From assembly GCA_963772445.1 (NCBI GenBank), contig CAVYXK010000015.1:62001-126000 (forward strand): a stretch of DNA of 64,000 bases. The letters run 5' to 3'. This stretch comes from CAVYXK01 sp963772445 (GTDB taxonomy: Bacteria > Pseudomonadota > Alphaproteobacteria > Acetobacterales > Acetobacteraceae). Made by a program: the position numbers and the translations under genes. Of this stretch, positions 19,432 through 27,587 are shown in pieces. The first letter of the stretch is position 1; each line of letters opens with the position of its first letter. Below the pieces are notes generated by a model. That model saw only the letters and a program-made list of their open reading frames with translations, had not been told where the DNA came from and searched no databases.

Positions 19432-19908
19432 CGAGAGGGGGGCAGGCTTGTTAAGCGATTGATCGAACACTATAATCTTGATGTCATTCTGTCGGTGGGA
19501 TACCGAGTAAACTCCCGGGCGGCAACCCATTTTCGCCAGTGGGCCACCCAGACCCTCCGGACCTACGTCGAACAGGGCTACGTACTCTGCGAGCAGTTCC
19601 TCTTGTTTGCCGAAGCCACTGCCTTGGCTGACCGATCCATGACAATGGACTCGCTCCGCGATCAACTCGACCGACTGCTGACACTGAACAATTATCCGGT
19701 GTTCGACGGATACAAAGACTATCTGCGTGATGAAGCGGTTGCGCACGCTGAGCGTGAACTGCGACTATACAGGAGGCGGAAACTCATAGAGGCGAGCGGA
19801 TCGGATTACGACCCGGACGCTCTCGCCTATGGCGAGTACCGATGACGACCTCGATACCGAGGATATGGATGACGGCTGGGACAGCCAGCCGAGAGTTGAG
19901 GACGATGA

Positions 19909-20145
19909 CTACTGAGGCTTGGCCCACCGCTTCGCCGCCCCCTTCCGGGCGATCTCCTGCCGCTGCTCCGCCGTCAGCTTCCGCGCCCTCGCTGCGCCCC
20001 CAAGCTTGCCTAGCTGCGCGGCCGGGCTCGGCGCTAGCGCGTCCTCCCGGTCGTCCGGTTCCTCTCCGGTCGCGATCCGCATCACCTTCACGGCCGCGCC
20101 GATCACGTCGGACGGCCGGCGCTGGCCTTGAGGTCCCTTGGGCAC
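19909..20145 (-). CDS. Small conserved basic protein (alanine/lysine-rich tail), function unknown
   Basis: From a GTG at 20145, preceded by GGAG, the protein has 78 residues: VPKGPQGQRRPSDVIGAAVK, then VMRIATGEEPDD, then a basic tail LGGAARARKLTAEQRQEIAR followed by KGAAKRW. I recognise this layout (RPxDVIGxAVxVxxIATGE plus GGxARAxxLT) from small proteins in many alphaproteobacteria, but not a function. The basic repeat-like tail suggests nucleic-acid binding. An upstream in-frame ATG (20202) is less likely because the conserved part starts at the GTG. Confidence 0.65.
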   Translation of the reverse strand: MPKGPQGQRRPSDVIGAAVKVMRIATGEEPDDREDALAPSPAAQLGKLGGAARARKLTAEQRQEIARKGAAKRWAKPQ

Positions 20146-20221
20146 TCTCAACTCCGTGACTGCTTGGCGGTAAGCATAGCACAGCTTGCCGGACATCGGC
20201 AAAGCGACAGGGAGATGTGTA

Positions 20222-20605
20222 ATGAAAACGCACTATACGGTGGCGCTGGCCATGCTCGCGGGCGTCGGACTCGGCGCCGTCGCAGTCCAGGGCCTCCATG
20301 CTCAGGCCAAGCCGCCGGTCTACGTTGTCGCAGAAATCAATGTATCAAGCCCCGACGCCTACGCGAAAGAGTACGTCCCAAAGGCACAGGCTATAATCAA
20401 AGCCGCTGGCGGTCGTTACCTTGCGGCCGGACATTCAACAGCGATAGAAGGTGCGCCCCCCGGGAGTCGCGTAGTTATCCTACAGTGGGATAGCATGGAA
20501 AAAGTTCAGGCTTGGCGCGACTCGGCAGAGTACAAGGAAAACCGAAAGATCGGCGACAAGTACGCGACATTCCGCTCCTTCGCAGTTGCAGGCTCGCCGA
20601 ACTAG
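20222..20605 (+). CDS. Secreted DUF1330-family protein
   Basis: A 127-residue protein with an N-terminal signal peptide (MKTHYTVALAMLAGVGLGAV, probable cleavage after a later HAQA). The mature part has the DUF1330 ferredoxin-like pattern: YVVAEINVSSPDAYAKEYVP, then AAGGRYLAAG and RVVILQWDSMEKVQAWRDS. DUF1330 proteins are related to small dimeric alpha/beta-barrel proteins; the function is unknown and export here is inferred from the signal sequence. GGGAG precedes the ATG. A hairpin follows the stop. Confidence 0.8.
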   Translation: MKTHYTVALAMLAGVGLGAVAVQGLHAQAKPPVYVVAEINVSSPDAYAKEYVPKAQAIIKAAGGRYLAAGHSTAIEGAPPGSRVVILQWDSMEKVQAWRDSAEYKENRKIGDKYATFRSFAVAGSPN

Positions 20606-20624
20606 CCCGAGTAGCGCTGAACGC

Positions 20625-20646
20625 AGGCCCCGCGAAAGCGGGGCCT
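20625..20646 (+). terminator. Hairpin after the DUF1330 gene
   Basis: AGGCCCCGC-GAAA-GCGGGGCCT forms a 9-bp stem with a GAAA tetraloop. It is followed by the pyrimidine-rich CTCACTCTT but no run of T, so it is a probable, not certain, terminator. Confidence 0.55.
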
Positions 20647-20738
20647 CTCACTCTTCGGGGCGCTGAAATTCAAACTGACGCACTACCGGAGCCGCTGGCC
20701 ACTTGTAATCCTTGGCGGTCCAGCCGAGATTGAAGCCG

Positions 20739-20933
20739 ATGGACACCAAGGTCAAAAACCAACCGGCGGCGCAGGAGCTTGCCCCGCCAGATGCGCCGTT
20801 GCACATCGCTGTGGCGCCCAGTGTGCTGGATCGTGAGCACACAGTGATCCGTGAGCCGAATGAGAGCGACGAGAGTTATCGATCTCGTTGTGAGCTGTTG
20901 GCCCGCCTGACTAGCTACGCTAAAAGCAGTTGA
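20739..20933 (+). CDS. Small hypothetical protein, possible antitoxin of the next gene
   Basis: A 64-residue frame starting MDTKVKNQPAAQELAPP. It is not recognised. Its TGA overlaps the TTG start of the PemK-like gene at 20930, which is the arrangement of antitoxin-toxin pairs. The C-terminal half (SYRSRCELLARLTSYAKSS) could be a helical toxin-binding segment, but no DNA-binding motif is obvious. An in-frame TTG start at 20712 would add nine residues. Confidence 0.4.
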   Translation: MDTKVKNQPAAQELAPPDAPLHIAVAPSVLDREHTVIREPNESDESYRSRCELLARLTSYAKSS

Positions 20934-21379
20934 GTGAGCTGCCGTTTCGCTCCGGCGACTTCGTATGGAGCAACTTCCCACAGAGGGAAAGCATAGCAAA
21001 ACCAGGACCACGGCACATTGCCTATACAGTGATGGTCACCGGAGCAACGTCCTCTGTCGGGCCTCCAAATTCAGTACTTACGGCGATCGCCGCCTACACC
21101 ACGAGCCAACCATGGACAGAGGGCGCCCGACCGCGTGGCGTGTTCGAATTCGACCAGGCACAAGCAGAGAGGATGGGTCACGACCGGCCCTTCACCGTTG
21201 ACCTCCGCTGTCTTGCTTGGATGCCAATCACTGAGCAGTGGTTCCCCGACCTGCACAGCCCGGAACATGGCGTCGTCGGTCGAGCTCCCGAACCGGTTCG
21301 ACAGGAGTTTGAGCGAACCATCACAGAAATCGTCCAACGCCAGCTTGTTGAACGCCGTGGCCCATCAAGGCCGCGGTGA
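20930..21379 (+). CDS. PemK/MazF-like protein (possible toxin)
   Basis: A 149-residue protein whose start, LPFRSGDFVWSNFPQRES followed by KPGPRH, follows the PemK/MazF pattern of a beta strand, GDxVWxxFP and a basic PRH. Later parts (RGVFEFDQAQAERMG, FTVDLRCLAWMPITEQWFP) look like the rest of a small beta-barrel. MazF-type proteins are mRNA endoribonucleases. It starts at a TTG overlapping the stop of the preceding small gene. Assignment to the toxin superfamily is tentative; it may be a conserved relative without toxin activity. Confidence 0.5.
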   Translation: MSELPFRSGDFVWSNFPQRESIAKPGPRHIAYTVMVTGATSSVGPPNSVLTAIAAYTTSQPWTEGARPRGVFEFDQAQAERMGHDRPFTVDLRCLAWMPITEQWFPDLHSPEHGVVGRAPEPVRQEFERTITEIVQRQLVERRGPSRPR

Positions 21380-21537
21380 TAGCCGAGACGATCGACGCGT
21401 CTGGCCTTGACGCAGGCGAGGTTGCGGTCGCCGAGCGGCCGAACCCGATGACCGGACCATTCTCTATCGAAGGCGCCGAGCCCGGCGAGACGCTCGCGGT
21501 AAGCATGGACCGGCTGTTCAGCCGCCTGAGCGCCTGA
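21376..21537 (+). pseudogene. Fragment of an acetamidase/formamidase gene
   Basis: 53 codons beginning VIAETIDASGLDAGEVAVAE and containing NPMTGPFSIEGAEPGETLAV, which match the N-terminal region of acetamidase/formamidase proteins (ETxDAxGG ... NPxTGPxYVEGAEPGDxL). A TGA follows after LSA, and nothing else of the gene is present. It starts inside the last codons of the PemK-like gene, so this junction is the product of rearrangement. Confidence 0.7.
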
Positions 21538-21627
21538 CGTACCCGAGCGGAACGGCCCTCACCCCCGCCCCTCGCGAAGCCACCCATCCCGCCGCCCCCT
21601 GAAAGATTGCCTTCCTGAAAATATTCC

Positions 21628-21663
21628 TTGACATTGCTCGCGCTTTGTGTTCTTGTTTTGTTC
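21628..21663 (+). promoter_or_regulatory. Promoter with an alphaproteobacterial LexA/SOS box abutting the start codon
   Basis: TTGACA lies at 21628-21633. The direct repeat GTTC-N7-GTTC, the LexA operator form of alphaproteobacteria, occupies 21649-21663, immediately before the ATG at 21664. The 17-base spacing places the -10 region (21651-21656, TCTTGT) inside the operator, so LexA would block the promoter and the message would be nearly leaderless. The motif is seen directly; regulation is inferred. Confidence 0.6.
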
Positions 21664-22431
21664 ATGTTCGACGCCGCCACCGACCCGGTCGCAGCCGTCC
21701 ACCCCGATCCCGATCGGGCCGCGCCCACTCGGCCGGTACCACGTCACATCGGCCAGGTCCTCAGCCTCGTCCACACGCTCATCGCCTACGGCAAGAATCT
21801 CGCTGGCACCCTCCAGCAGCACGCCGCCGCCCCGCATCTCCTCCCCTGCTTCGCCTTCGTCGCCAGAATCTTCGGCACCACTGATCTCCCGCCGATCCTC
21901 GCCCGCATCACCCGCGGTCTGCTCCGCGCCGCCGCGCTCGAAGCCAGGCTCCGCCGGCGCGCCGCCCGCGGCCGGGACCTGGGGTCCAATGCCCTCCGTC
22001 CGCCCGCCCCACGCAAGCCGAGCGCCGCCAAACCGGCCACCCCATCCGGCGAACCGGCCCAGGATCCCTCCCTCCACCGCCTGCCCACGCCCGAGGAAAT
22101 CGATGCCGAGGTCCGCCGCCGCCCGATCGGCGCCGTCCTCGTCGACATCTGCCTCGATCTCGGCATCGTGCCGGCGCAGATGAATGACGAACTGCGCCTC
22201 GTTCTCATCGGCCACGGCGGCAGTCTCGCCCGTCTCCTGTTCCGCAAGGACAAGCGGCGCTCTGCTGATCCCACCGAAGGCAGCCCCAGTCTCAGCGACA
22301 GCCCCAGTGGGAGCCCAAGTGGCAGCCCCAGCTTCGGTCCCATTCCCCTCGCCGAGCCGACCATCGCGTTCCCCCCATGGCCCGCGCGGTCCCCGCAATC
22401 CCCAGCTCCTGCCTGCACCGGCCAGCCCTGA
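21664..22431 (+). CDS. Conserved hypothetical protein, possibly SOS-regulated
   Basis: About 255 residues from the ATG at 21664 (MFDAATDPVAAV). The N-terminal half is well conserved in my memory of Acetobacteraceae hypothetical proteins: RHIGQVLSLVHTLIAYGKNL and an alanine-rich region ARITRGLLRAAALEARLRRR. A proline-rich linker follows, then LPTPEEIDAEVRRRPIGAVL and VDICLDLGIVPAQM. The C-terminus is low complexity (Ser-Pro-Gly). No enzyme motif is visible and the function is unknown. The start is fixed by the SOS-type promoter directly before it. A long frame on the opposite strand is a GC-rich shadow. Confidence 0.65.
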   Translation: MFDAATDPVAAVHPDPDRAAPTRPVPRHIGQVLSLVHTLIAYGKNLAGTLQQHAAAPHLLPCFAFVARIFGTTDLPPILARITRGLLRAAALEARLRRRAARGRDLGSNALRPPAPRKPSAAKPATPSGEPAQDPSLHRLPTPEEIDAEVRRRPIGAVLVDICLDLGIVPAQMNDELRLVLIGHGGSLARLLFRKDKRRSADPTEGSPSLSDSPSGSPSGSPSFGPIPLAEPTIAFPPWPARSPQSPAPACTGQP

Positions 22432-22451
22432 ACGGGCCCCCCGGACCATCA

Positions 22452-22499
22452 AGCCTGCCCTGGACTTGATCCAGGAGCCTGCCCTGGAATCGACCCAGG
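22452..22499. repeat. Two tandem 24-bp palindromic units
   Basis: AGCCTGCCCTGG-N7-CCAGG-type units lie head to tail at 22452-22475 and 22476-22499, differing at four positions. Each can fold through CCTGG and CCAGG. They lie just downstream of the preceding gene and resemble REP-like or terminator-associated repeats. Confidence 0.6.
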
Positions 22500-22625
22500 G
22501 GCGCCACGCACGGGGCCAGCTCATGGCCAGCCCCCGCCGTCCCGATTCGCGGCCTCACTAATTAGTACCGACCATCATCAGGACCTTAGGCGTGTCCCCT
22601 CGCGAAAGGGGCCGGCAGTGGGGCG

Positions 22626-23720
22626 TTACCCCACCCGGAACCGCCCCACAGCGCCCTCATCAAATTTCAGCCCCCACCCCGGCGCGCTTGGCAACACCAG
22701 CTCCCCCGCCTCCAGTCGCGGCGTTTCCTCGAACAGTTTCAGCATCCACGGCATGTACTCGACAGTCAGCCCGTTCGGCACCGCGGCGATCAGGTGCAGA
22801 TGAAACTCCGGGATCACGTGGCTGACCACCGGCAAATTGAACGCCTCCGCCATTCCGGCGACCTTTAGCCACTGCATCACTCCGCCCACCCGCACCAGAT
22901 CGATCATCACGATATCGACCGAGTGTTGCTCGATCATGTGGCGAAACGGCACGATCCCCCAGACGTACTCGCCCCCGGCAATCGGCGTCCGCAGATCTGC
23001 CGTCACCCGCGCGAGACCAACATAATCATCCGCCGCGGTCACATCCTCCAGCCAGAAGAACCCCACGTCCTCCACCCGCCGGCCGATATCCACCGCCTGC
23101 TCGGGCCGCCAGCGCTGATTGATGTCGCACATCAGCCGAATGTCGGGGCCGATCGCCTCCCGTACCACCCGCGCACGCGTGACTTCATCCGTAACTGTAG
23201 GTGCGCCCGGCAATGCGAGTTGCATCTTCATCTCGGTGAAGCCCTTCGCCTTCAGCCGCGCCGCTGCCCCGGCCGCCTGGTCATGGTTCAGCCCCCGCCG
23301 CAGCGCGCCCGAGGCATAAGTCGGCACCCGCTCTCGCGCGCCACCCAGCAGCTTCCACAGCGGCTGGCCGAGCGCCTTCCCCTTGATGTCCCACAGCGCC
23401 ATGTCGATGGCCGCCGCGGCCAGCGTGAAAATGCCGCCCGGCTCGCACCCGCCGGCCGCCGCACGCAGCTTGCGAGCCATCGCCTCCGGCCGCAGCGGAT
23501 CCTCGCCGACCGCGAGCGCACCCAGCGCATCCACGGCGGCCCGTAACGCCCCGGTCAGCGCCCCGCCGTAGAAGGTCAGCCCGATCCCCTCAATCCCGTC
23601 ATCGGTCCCCAGTCGCAACGTGACCACGGGACGCATGGCATTCGGACGCTCAGGCGCGTCCGCCAACGGCTCGTCTTCGGGGATACTGAGAATGTCGGTG
23701 TGCAGGCGGTCGATCTTCAT
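22626..23720 (-). CDS. Mandelate racemase/muconate lactonizing enzyme family protein
   Basis: A 364-residue member of the enolase superfamily from ATG 23720 (MKIDRLHTDILSIPEDEPLA) behind GAGGAG. It has the N-terminal capping domain and a barrel with metal ligands in LMCDINQRW (Asp), FFWLEDV (Glu) and PIAGGEYVW (Glu). A lysine lies in GFTEMKMQLAL, and a histidine base is paired with aspartate (IDLVRVGG ... VVSHVIPE). These enzymes abstract an alpha-proton from sugar acids or related carboxylates; the exact substrate is not predictable. The second position of the usual KxK motif is Gln, a possible marker for a dehydratase subgroup. A broken duplicate lies at 17415. It is divergent from the glucoamylase gene. 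Confidence 0.85.
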   Translation of the reverse strand: MKIDRLHTDILSIPEDEPLADAPERPNAMRPVVTLRLGTDDGIEGIGLTFYGGALTGALRAAVDALGALAVGEDPLRPEAMARKLRAAAGGCEPGGIFTLAAAAIDMALWDIKGKALGQPLWKLLGGARERVPTYASGALRRGLNHDQAAGAAARLKAKGFTEMKMQLALPGAPTVTDEVTRARVVREAIGPDIRLMCDINQRWRPEQAVDIGRRVEDVGFFWLEDVTAADDYVGLARVTADLRTPIAGGEYVWGIVPFRHMIEQHSVDIVMIDLVRVGGVMQWLKVAGMAEAFNLPVVSHVIPEFHLHLIAAVPNGLTVEYMPWMLKLFEETPRLEAGELVLPSAPGWGLKFDEGAVGRFRVG

Positions 23721-23843
23721 GGGCGCTCTCCTCACTCCCGCCGATTGTGGCAGGCTGGCAACTCTTTGCCAGAGCCCCGGCAGACCTCTTGACCGCGCCA
23801 CGGTCCCTCTACATCACCGGCCCACCAAAAAAGGAACACCAGC

Positions 23844-26234
23844 ATGCCCGATGCCCCCGGCTGGCCCGGCATCCCCCCGCGCTGGACCTCGAGCGCCAAG
23901 ACCGGCGTCGGTACCGCGCTGTCGCCGGTCAGCCGCGTCTGGTTCACCCTCAGCCATGGCATCGTGAACGAGACCTATTACCCGCGCGTCGATCAGGCCT
24001 GCACACGCGATTTCGGCCTGCTGATCGCCGGCGAAGACGGCTTCTTCTCGGAAGAAAAGCGCGACTGCACTTTCGAGGTGGAAACGCTGGAAGACGGCGT
24101 CCCGGCGTATAAGCTCACCAACACCCACAAGGATGGGCGCTATCGCATCGTCAAGCGCGTCGGCACCGATCCGCGCCACGACACGCTGTTGCAGCAGATC
24201 CGCCTGGAAGGTACCAGCGAGCCGCTCTGTCTCTATGCGCTGCTGGCACCGCATCTCGTCAACGGCGGCGCGCACAACACCGGATGGATCGGGGAGTACA
24301 AGGGCCATCGCATGCTGTTCGCCGCGGGTGACGGCACCTACCTCGCCCTCGGCGCCAACCACCGCTTCCTCGACTGTTCGGTGGGATATGTCGGCACCAG
24401 CGACGGCTGGCAGCAGCTCAACGCGCACGGCCGTCTCACCGATCTCTATGACCACGCGGAGAACGGCAATATCGCGCTGACCGCCGAGCTGGCGCCGGCG
24501 GACCAGGAGCCCGTCGTGCTCGCCCTCGGGTTCGGTCGCAGCGCGGCGGAAGCGGCTTTTCGTGTGCGCGCCAGCCTGCATCGCACCTTCGATAACGTGG
24601 TGGACGACTACGCCGCCGACTGGCGCGGCTGGCAGGCGCACCTCCGCTCGCTCGACCGGCGGGTCAACGGCCGCAACACCTATCGGATCAGCACCTCCGT
24701 GCTGCGCACCCACGAAAGCCCAACGTTCCCCGGCGGGCTGATCGCCAGCCTGTCAATCCCATGGGGTGCTACCAAGGGCGATGACGATCTGGGCGGCTAT
24801 CACCTGGTCTGGCCGCGGGATCTGGTGCAGACGGCCGGCGCATTCCTGGCCTGCGCCGCCCGCGAGGAGGCTCGCCGCGTGGTGCGCTATCTGCGGGCGG
24901 TCCAGGAACACGACGGAAGTTGGCCGCAGAATTGTTGGCTGGACGGCTCACCGTATTGGCGCGGGTTGCAGCTCGATGAATGCGCCTTCCCGATCCTGCT
25001 GCTCGATCTCGCGTGGCGCAATGGTGCGGTCCCGCCGCCAAACCTCGCCGCGTACTGGCCGATGGTGGCGCGCGCCGCCGGCTTCCTGCTGCGCCATGGC
25101 CCGGTCACCGCACAGGATCGCTGGGAGGAGGATGCCGGCTACACGCCATTCACCCTGGCAGTGCAGATTGCCGGACTGCTGGCCGCTGCCGATCTTGTGG
25201 AAACCGCGCACCCCGATTCGGTTGATTCGCCGGCCATCGCGGCACTGTTGCGCGACACCGCGGACGCCTGGAACGAGCAGATCGAGGACTGGATCTACGT
25301 CTCCGGCACCACGCTGGCGCACGCCGCCGGCGTCGCCGGCTACTACGTGCGGATCGCTCCTAGCCTGGAGGGCGAATCCCGCGCCGCCGCACGCGAGATG
25401 GTGCCGATCCGCAACCGGGAGGGCGACGGTAGCCTGCTGCCGGGCGACGAGCTGGTCAGCCCGGATGCGCTTGCCCTGGTGCGCTTCGGGCTACGCGCCC
25501 CCGACGATCCACGCATCGTCGATACGGTGAAGGTGATCGACCGGCTGCTGAAGGTTGATCTGCCGTACGGCCCGGTTTGGCGCCGCTATAACGGCGACGG
25601 CTACGGCGAGAAGTCGGACGGTAGCGCCTTTGACGGCACCGGGATCGGCCGGCCCTGGCCACTCCTCGCCGGCGAGCGGGCGCATTACGAGCTGGCCGCC
25701 GGCCGCCGTGTCGAGGCCGAACGCCTGCTCGGCGTGCTGGAGGCCTGCGCCAGCGCCGGCGGGCTGTTCCCCGAGCAGGTCTGGGACGGTGAGCCGATCC
25801 CCCGTCGCGAGCTGTTCCCCGGCTGCCCCAGCGGATCGGCGATGCCGCTGGTGTGGGCGCATGCCGAGCATGTGAAGCTGCTGCGCTCTTTGGCCGACGG
25901 CGCGGTGTTCGACATGCCGCCGCAGACCGTCCGGCGCTACCTGAAGCAGACCAATACGCCACGGTGTCGGCCGTGGCGCCCGGACTGGCGCGCCGAAACG
26001 CTCCCGGCGGGACGTGTGCTGCGCATCGACCTGCCGGAGGCCGCGACGATACATTGGAGCGCCGACCGGTGGGGCACGGTCACCGACAGCGCCACGCAGG
26101 AAACCGGGCTTGGAGTGCATACGCTCGCCCTGCCGACCGAGGGGCTGGCGCCCGGCGCGCGGATCGCGTTCACCTGGCGTTGGCGAAATAGCGGGAGCTG
26201 GGTCGGGCGGGATTATCTGGTGACGGTGGAATAA
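23844..26234 (+). CDS. Glycoside hydrolase family 15 protein (glucoamylase-like)
   Basis: A 796-residue bacterial GH15 protein. It has an N-terminal beta-sandwich (WTSSAKTGVGTALSPVSRVW), a linker, an (alpha/alpha)6 barrel that includes WGATKGDDDLGGYHLVWPRD, a general acid in RWEEDAGYTP (around residue 428) and a general base in GGLFPEQVWDG (around residue 643), and a small C-terminal beta domain. Such enzymes release glucose from alpha-1,4/1,6-glucans or act on dextran or trehalose. No signal peptide is visible, so a cytoplasmic role in glycogen or oligosaccharide breakdown is likely. It starts at ATG 23844 after AAGGAA and is divergent from the enolase-superfamily gene. Confidence 0.9.
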   Translation: MPDAPGWPGIPPRWTSSAKTGVGTALSPVSRVWFTLSHGIVNETYYPRVDQACTRDFGLLIAGEDGFFSEEKRDCTFEVETLEDGVPAYKLTNTHKDGRYRIVKRVGTDPRHDTLLQQIRLEGTSEPLCLYALLAPHLVNGGAHNTGWIGEYKGHRMLFAAGDGTYLALGANHRFLDCSVGYVGTSDGWQQLNAHGRLTDLYDHAENGNIALTAELAPADQEPVVLALGFGRSAAEAAFRVRASLHRTFDNVVDDYAADWRGWQAHLRSLDRRVNGRNTYRISTSVLRTHESPTFPGGLIASLSIPWGATKGDDDLGGYHLVWPRDLVQTAGAFLACAAREEARRVVRYLRAVQEHDGSWPQNCWLDGSPYWRGLQLDECAFPILLLDLAWRNGAVPPPNLAAYWPMVARAAGFLLRHGPVTAQDRWEEDAGYTPFTLAVQIAGLLAAADLVETAHPDSVDSPAIAALLRDTADAWNEQIEDWIYVSGTTLAHAAGVAGYYVRIAPSLEGESRAAAREMVPIRNREGDGSLLPGDELVSPDALALVRFGLRAPDDPRIVDTVKVIDRLLKVDLPYGPVWRRYNGDGYGEKSDGSAFDGTGIGRPWPLLAGERAHYELAAGRRVEAERLLGVLEACASAGGLFPEQVWDGEPIPRRELFPGCPSGSAMPLVWAHAEHVKLLRSLADGAVFDMPPQTVRRYLKQTNTPRCRPWRPDWRAETLPAGRVLRIDLPEAATIHWSADRWGTVTDSATQETGLGVHTLALPTEGLAPGARIAFTWRWRNSGSWVGRDYLVTVE

Positions 26235-26290
26235 ACCTGGCGGCACGCAGATGCCGGTGGCACGCCGCAAGACCGGCCGGGGGAGAGGTC

Positions 26291-27223
26291 ATGTCTCGTT
26301 CAGTCAACCGTCGCCAATTTCTGTCGCGGGCCGCTGTCGCCGGGGCAGCCATTGGTATCATCCGCATACATCGCGCTGGAGCCATGCCGGCGTTAAAGAC
26401 CGTCGAGCCCGGGGTACTGACCGTGGCGATGAACGGCGACATGCCGATGACCAGCGTCAGGGACGGCAAGCTGATCGGCACCGATGGCGAGATGATCGAT
26501 GCCATCGCGCAGAAGCTCGGACTAACTGTAAAGCCGTCGCTGATGGAATGGTCGGCCACGATCGAGAGCATCCGCAGCGGCCGCGCCGACATCATGCTGG
26601 GCAATATGGGCTGGACCCCGGTGCGGGCGAAGGTGATGCTGTTGACCGATGCGGTGTACTACCCCGGCAAGTTCGCCATGATGAAACAGACCAAGCCCTT
26701 CTCCGAGGGCATCACGGTGAGCGCCATGAAGGGCTACAGCGTCGGCACTGTGACCGGGTTTACGATAGTGCCGGAATTGAAAAAGGTCCCTGGCACAACG
26801 GATGTGCGGCTCTACGACACCACCGATGCCTGCATCCGGGACGTTCTCGCCGGACGGCTCGATCTGGCGTTTCTGGATGCACCGACTGTTGCGTATCTGA
26901 TCAAGGAGAACCCGTCCTGGGGCCTCAAGCAGGTGCCGGTCGAGGGCGACCCGGCTTTCCCGATTCTGACCACGAAGCAGAACACCGTGTTCGGGCTGGA
27001 TGGCGAGAACACCGATCTCTTTGATGCTGTTGATGCGGGCGTCGCCTGGCTCTGGAGGACCAAGCTGAACGAGCAGCTCATGGCTAAGTACGGCCTCAGC
27101 AGTCCCAGCTATTACGTCCCGCCGAATCCTAACCCGCGGATTGGCGTCGATCGGAGCCTGGAGAGGAACATCCTCGGTCCGTTCACCCACCAGCCGAAGA
27201 ATTACTCGTCGCTGTTCGCGTGA
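26291..27223 (+). CDS. Extracellular solute-binding protein, family 3, Tat-type signal
   Basis: A 310-residue periplasmic binding protein. The N-terminus SRSVNRRQFLSRAAVAGAAI is a typical twin-arginine signal. The mature part has the SBP-family-3 pattern: VEPGVLTVAMNGDMPMTSV, DGEMIDAIAQKLGLTVKPSL, then a ligand loop near GRADIMLGNMGWTP and AFLDAPTVAYLIKENP. Such proteins deliver polar amino acids or similar small anions to an ABC permease. No permease or ATPase lies next to it; the nearest is at 36956-39037, which has its own binding protein. It may feed that system or be an orphan receptor. Confidence 0.85.
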   Translation: MSRSVNRRQFLSRAAVAGAAIGIIRIHRAGAMPALKTVEPGVLTVAMNGDMPMTSVRDGKLIGTDGEMIDAIAQKLGLTVKPSLMEWSATIESIRSGRADIMLGNMGWTPVRAKVMLLTDAVYYPGKFAMMKQTKPFSEGITVSAMKGYSVGTVTGFTIVPELKKVPGTTDVRLYDTTDACIRDVLAGRLDLAFLDAPTVAYLIKENPSWGLKQVPVEGDPAFPILTTKQNTVFGLDGENTDLFDAVDAGVAWLWRTKLNEQLMAKYGLSSPSYYVPPNPNPRIGVDRSLERNILGPFTHQPKNYSSLFA

Positions 27224-27546
27224 CTGCCGCGAACAGCGCTCTGCCGCAGCCGCGGATAATAAATCAGGATAGGGGACCGCTCGCTCGAGCGACTCACGGG
27301 TGTGGACCATCGCGGGGCAATCTTGATGCCACGCGATGGCCATTCGATTCCGGCGTCTCTATGGTTCACGGACGCCAGAACGATTTCATCACCTCTCAAT
27401 TGCCCCCTACATATGATGGCTATGCACCTATCAGAAGCACAGCTCTCAATCTGGAACGGAAATCACCGAGAGTCTCCGGCTATCGCCAGGGAACGCGCTT
27501 CTGCTTCGGCATCGTCATTGCAAGAGTTCAGTTCAACTGAATCACC
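27224..27546. other. Intergenic region
   Basis: About 320 bases between the binding-protein gene and the heat-shock gene terminator. I see no coding frame with family character and no clear promoter. Confidence 0.5.
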
Positions 27547-27573
27547 CTCCTCTCCCGCGGCGCGGGAGAGGAG
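27547..27573 (-). terminator. Strong hairpin after the hsp20 gene
   Basis: A perfect 12-bp stem, CTCCTCTCCCGC and GCGGGAGAGGAG, with a 3-base loop, lies 15 bases after the hsp20 stop. There is no T-run on the minus strand side, so it may act as an RNA stabiliser or a non-canonical terminator. Confidence 0.5.
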
Positions 27574-27587
27574 AACGAAAGCGACCG

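Larger units (their letters stand above)
17882..19845 (+). pseudogene. RhuM-family (virulence RhuM-like) gene remnant, interrupted by an IS
   Basis: Removing the IS at 17940-19431 joins GTLSKMEIVRREGGR to LVKRLIEHYNLDVILSVGYR, then HFRQWATQTLRTYVEQGYVL, the conserved core of RhuM proteins. The C-terminal part is RSMTMDSLRDQLDRLLTLNN followed by a coiled region to the TGA at 19845. The N-terminal third and part of the middle are missing, so the gene was already degraded. An acidic tail is readable in another frame from about 19833 to 19918. The role of the family is unknown; it occurs near restriction and toxin loci. Confidence 0.75.

Noticed and set aside
22452..22499. Start of a CRISPR array
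   Set aside because: Only two adjoining units without spacers, each an imperfect palindrome; no cas genes in the window.
21559..22524. Minus-strand frame of 321 codons opposite the SOS-box gene
   Set aside because: Gly/Ala/Arg-rich shadow with no ribosome-binding site. The plus frame has a promoter, a start and a conserved layout.
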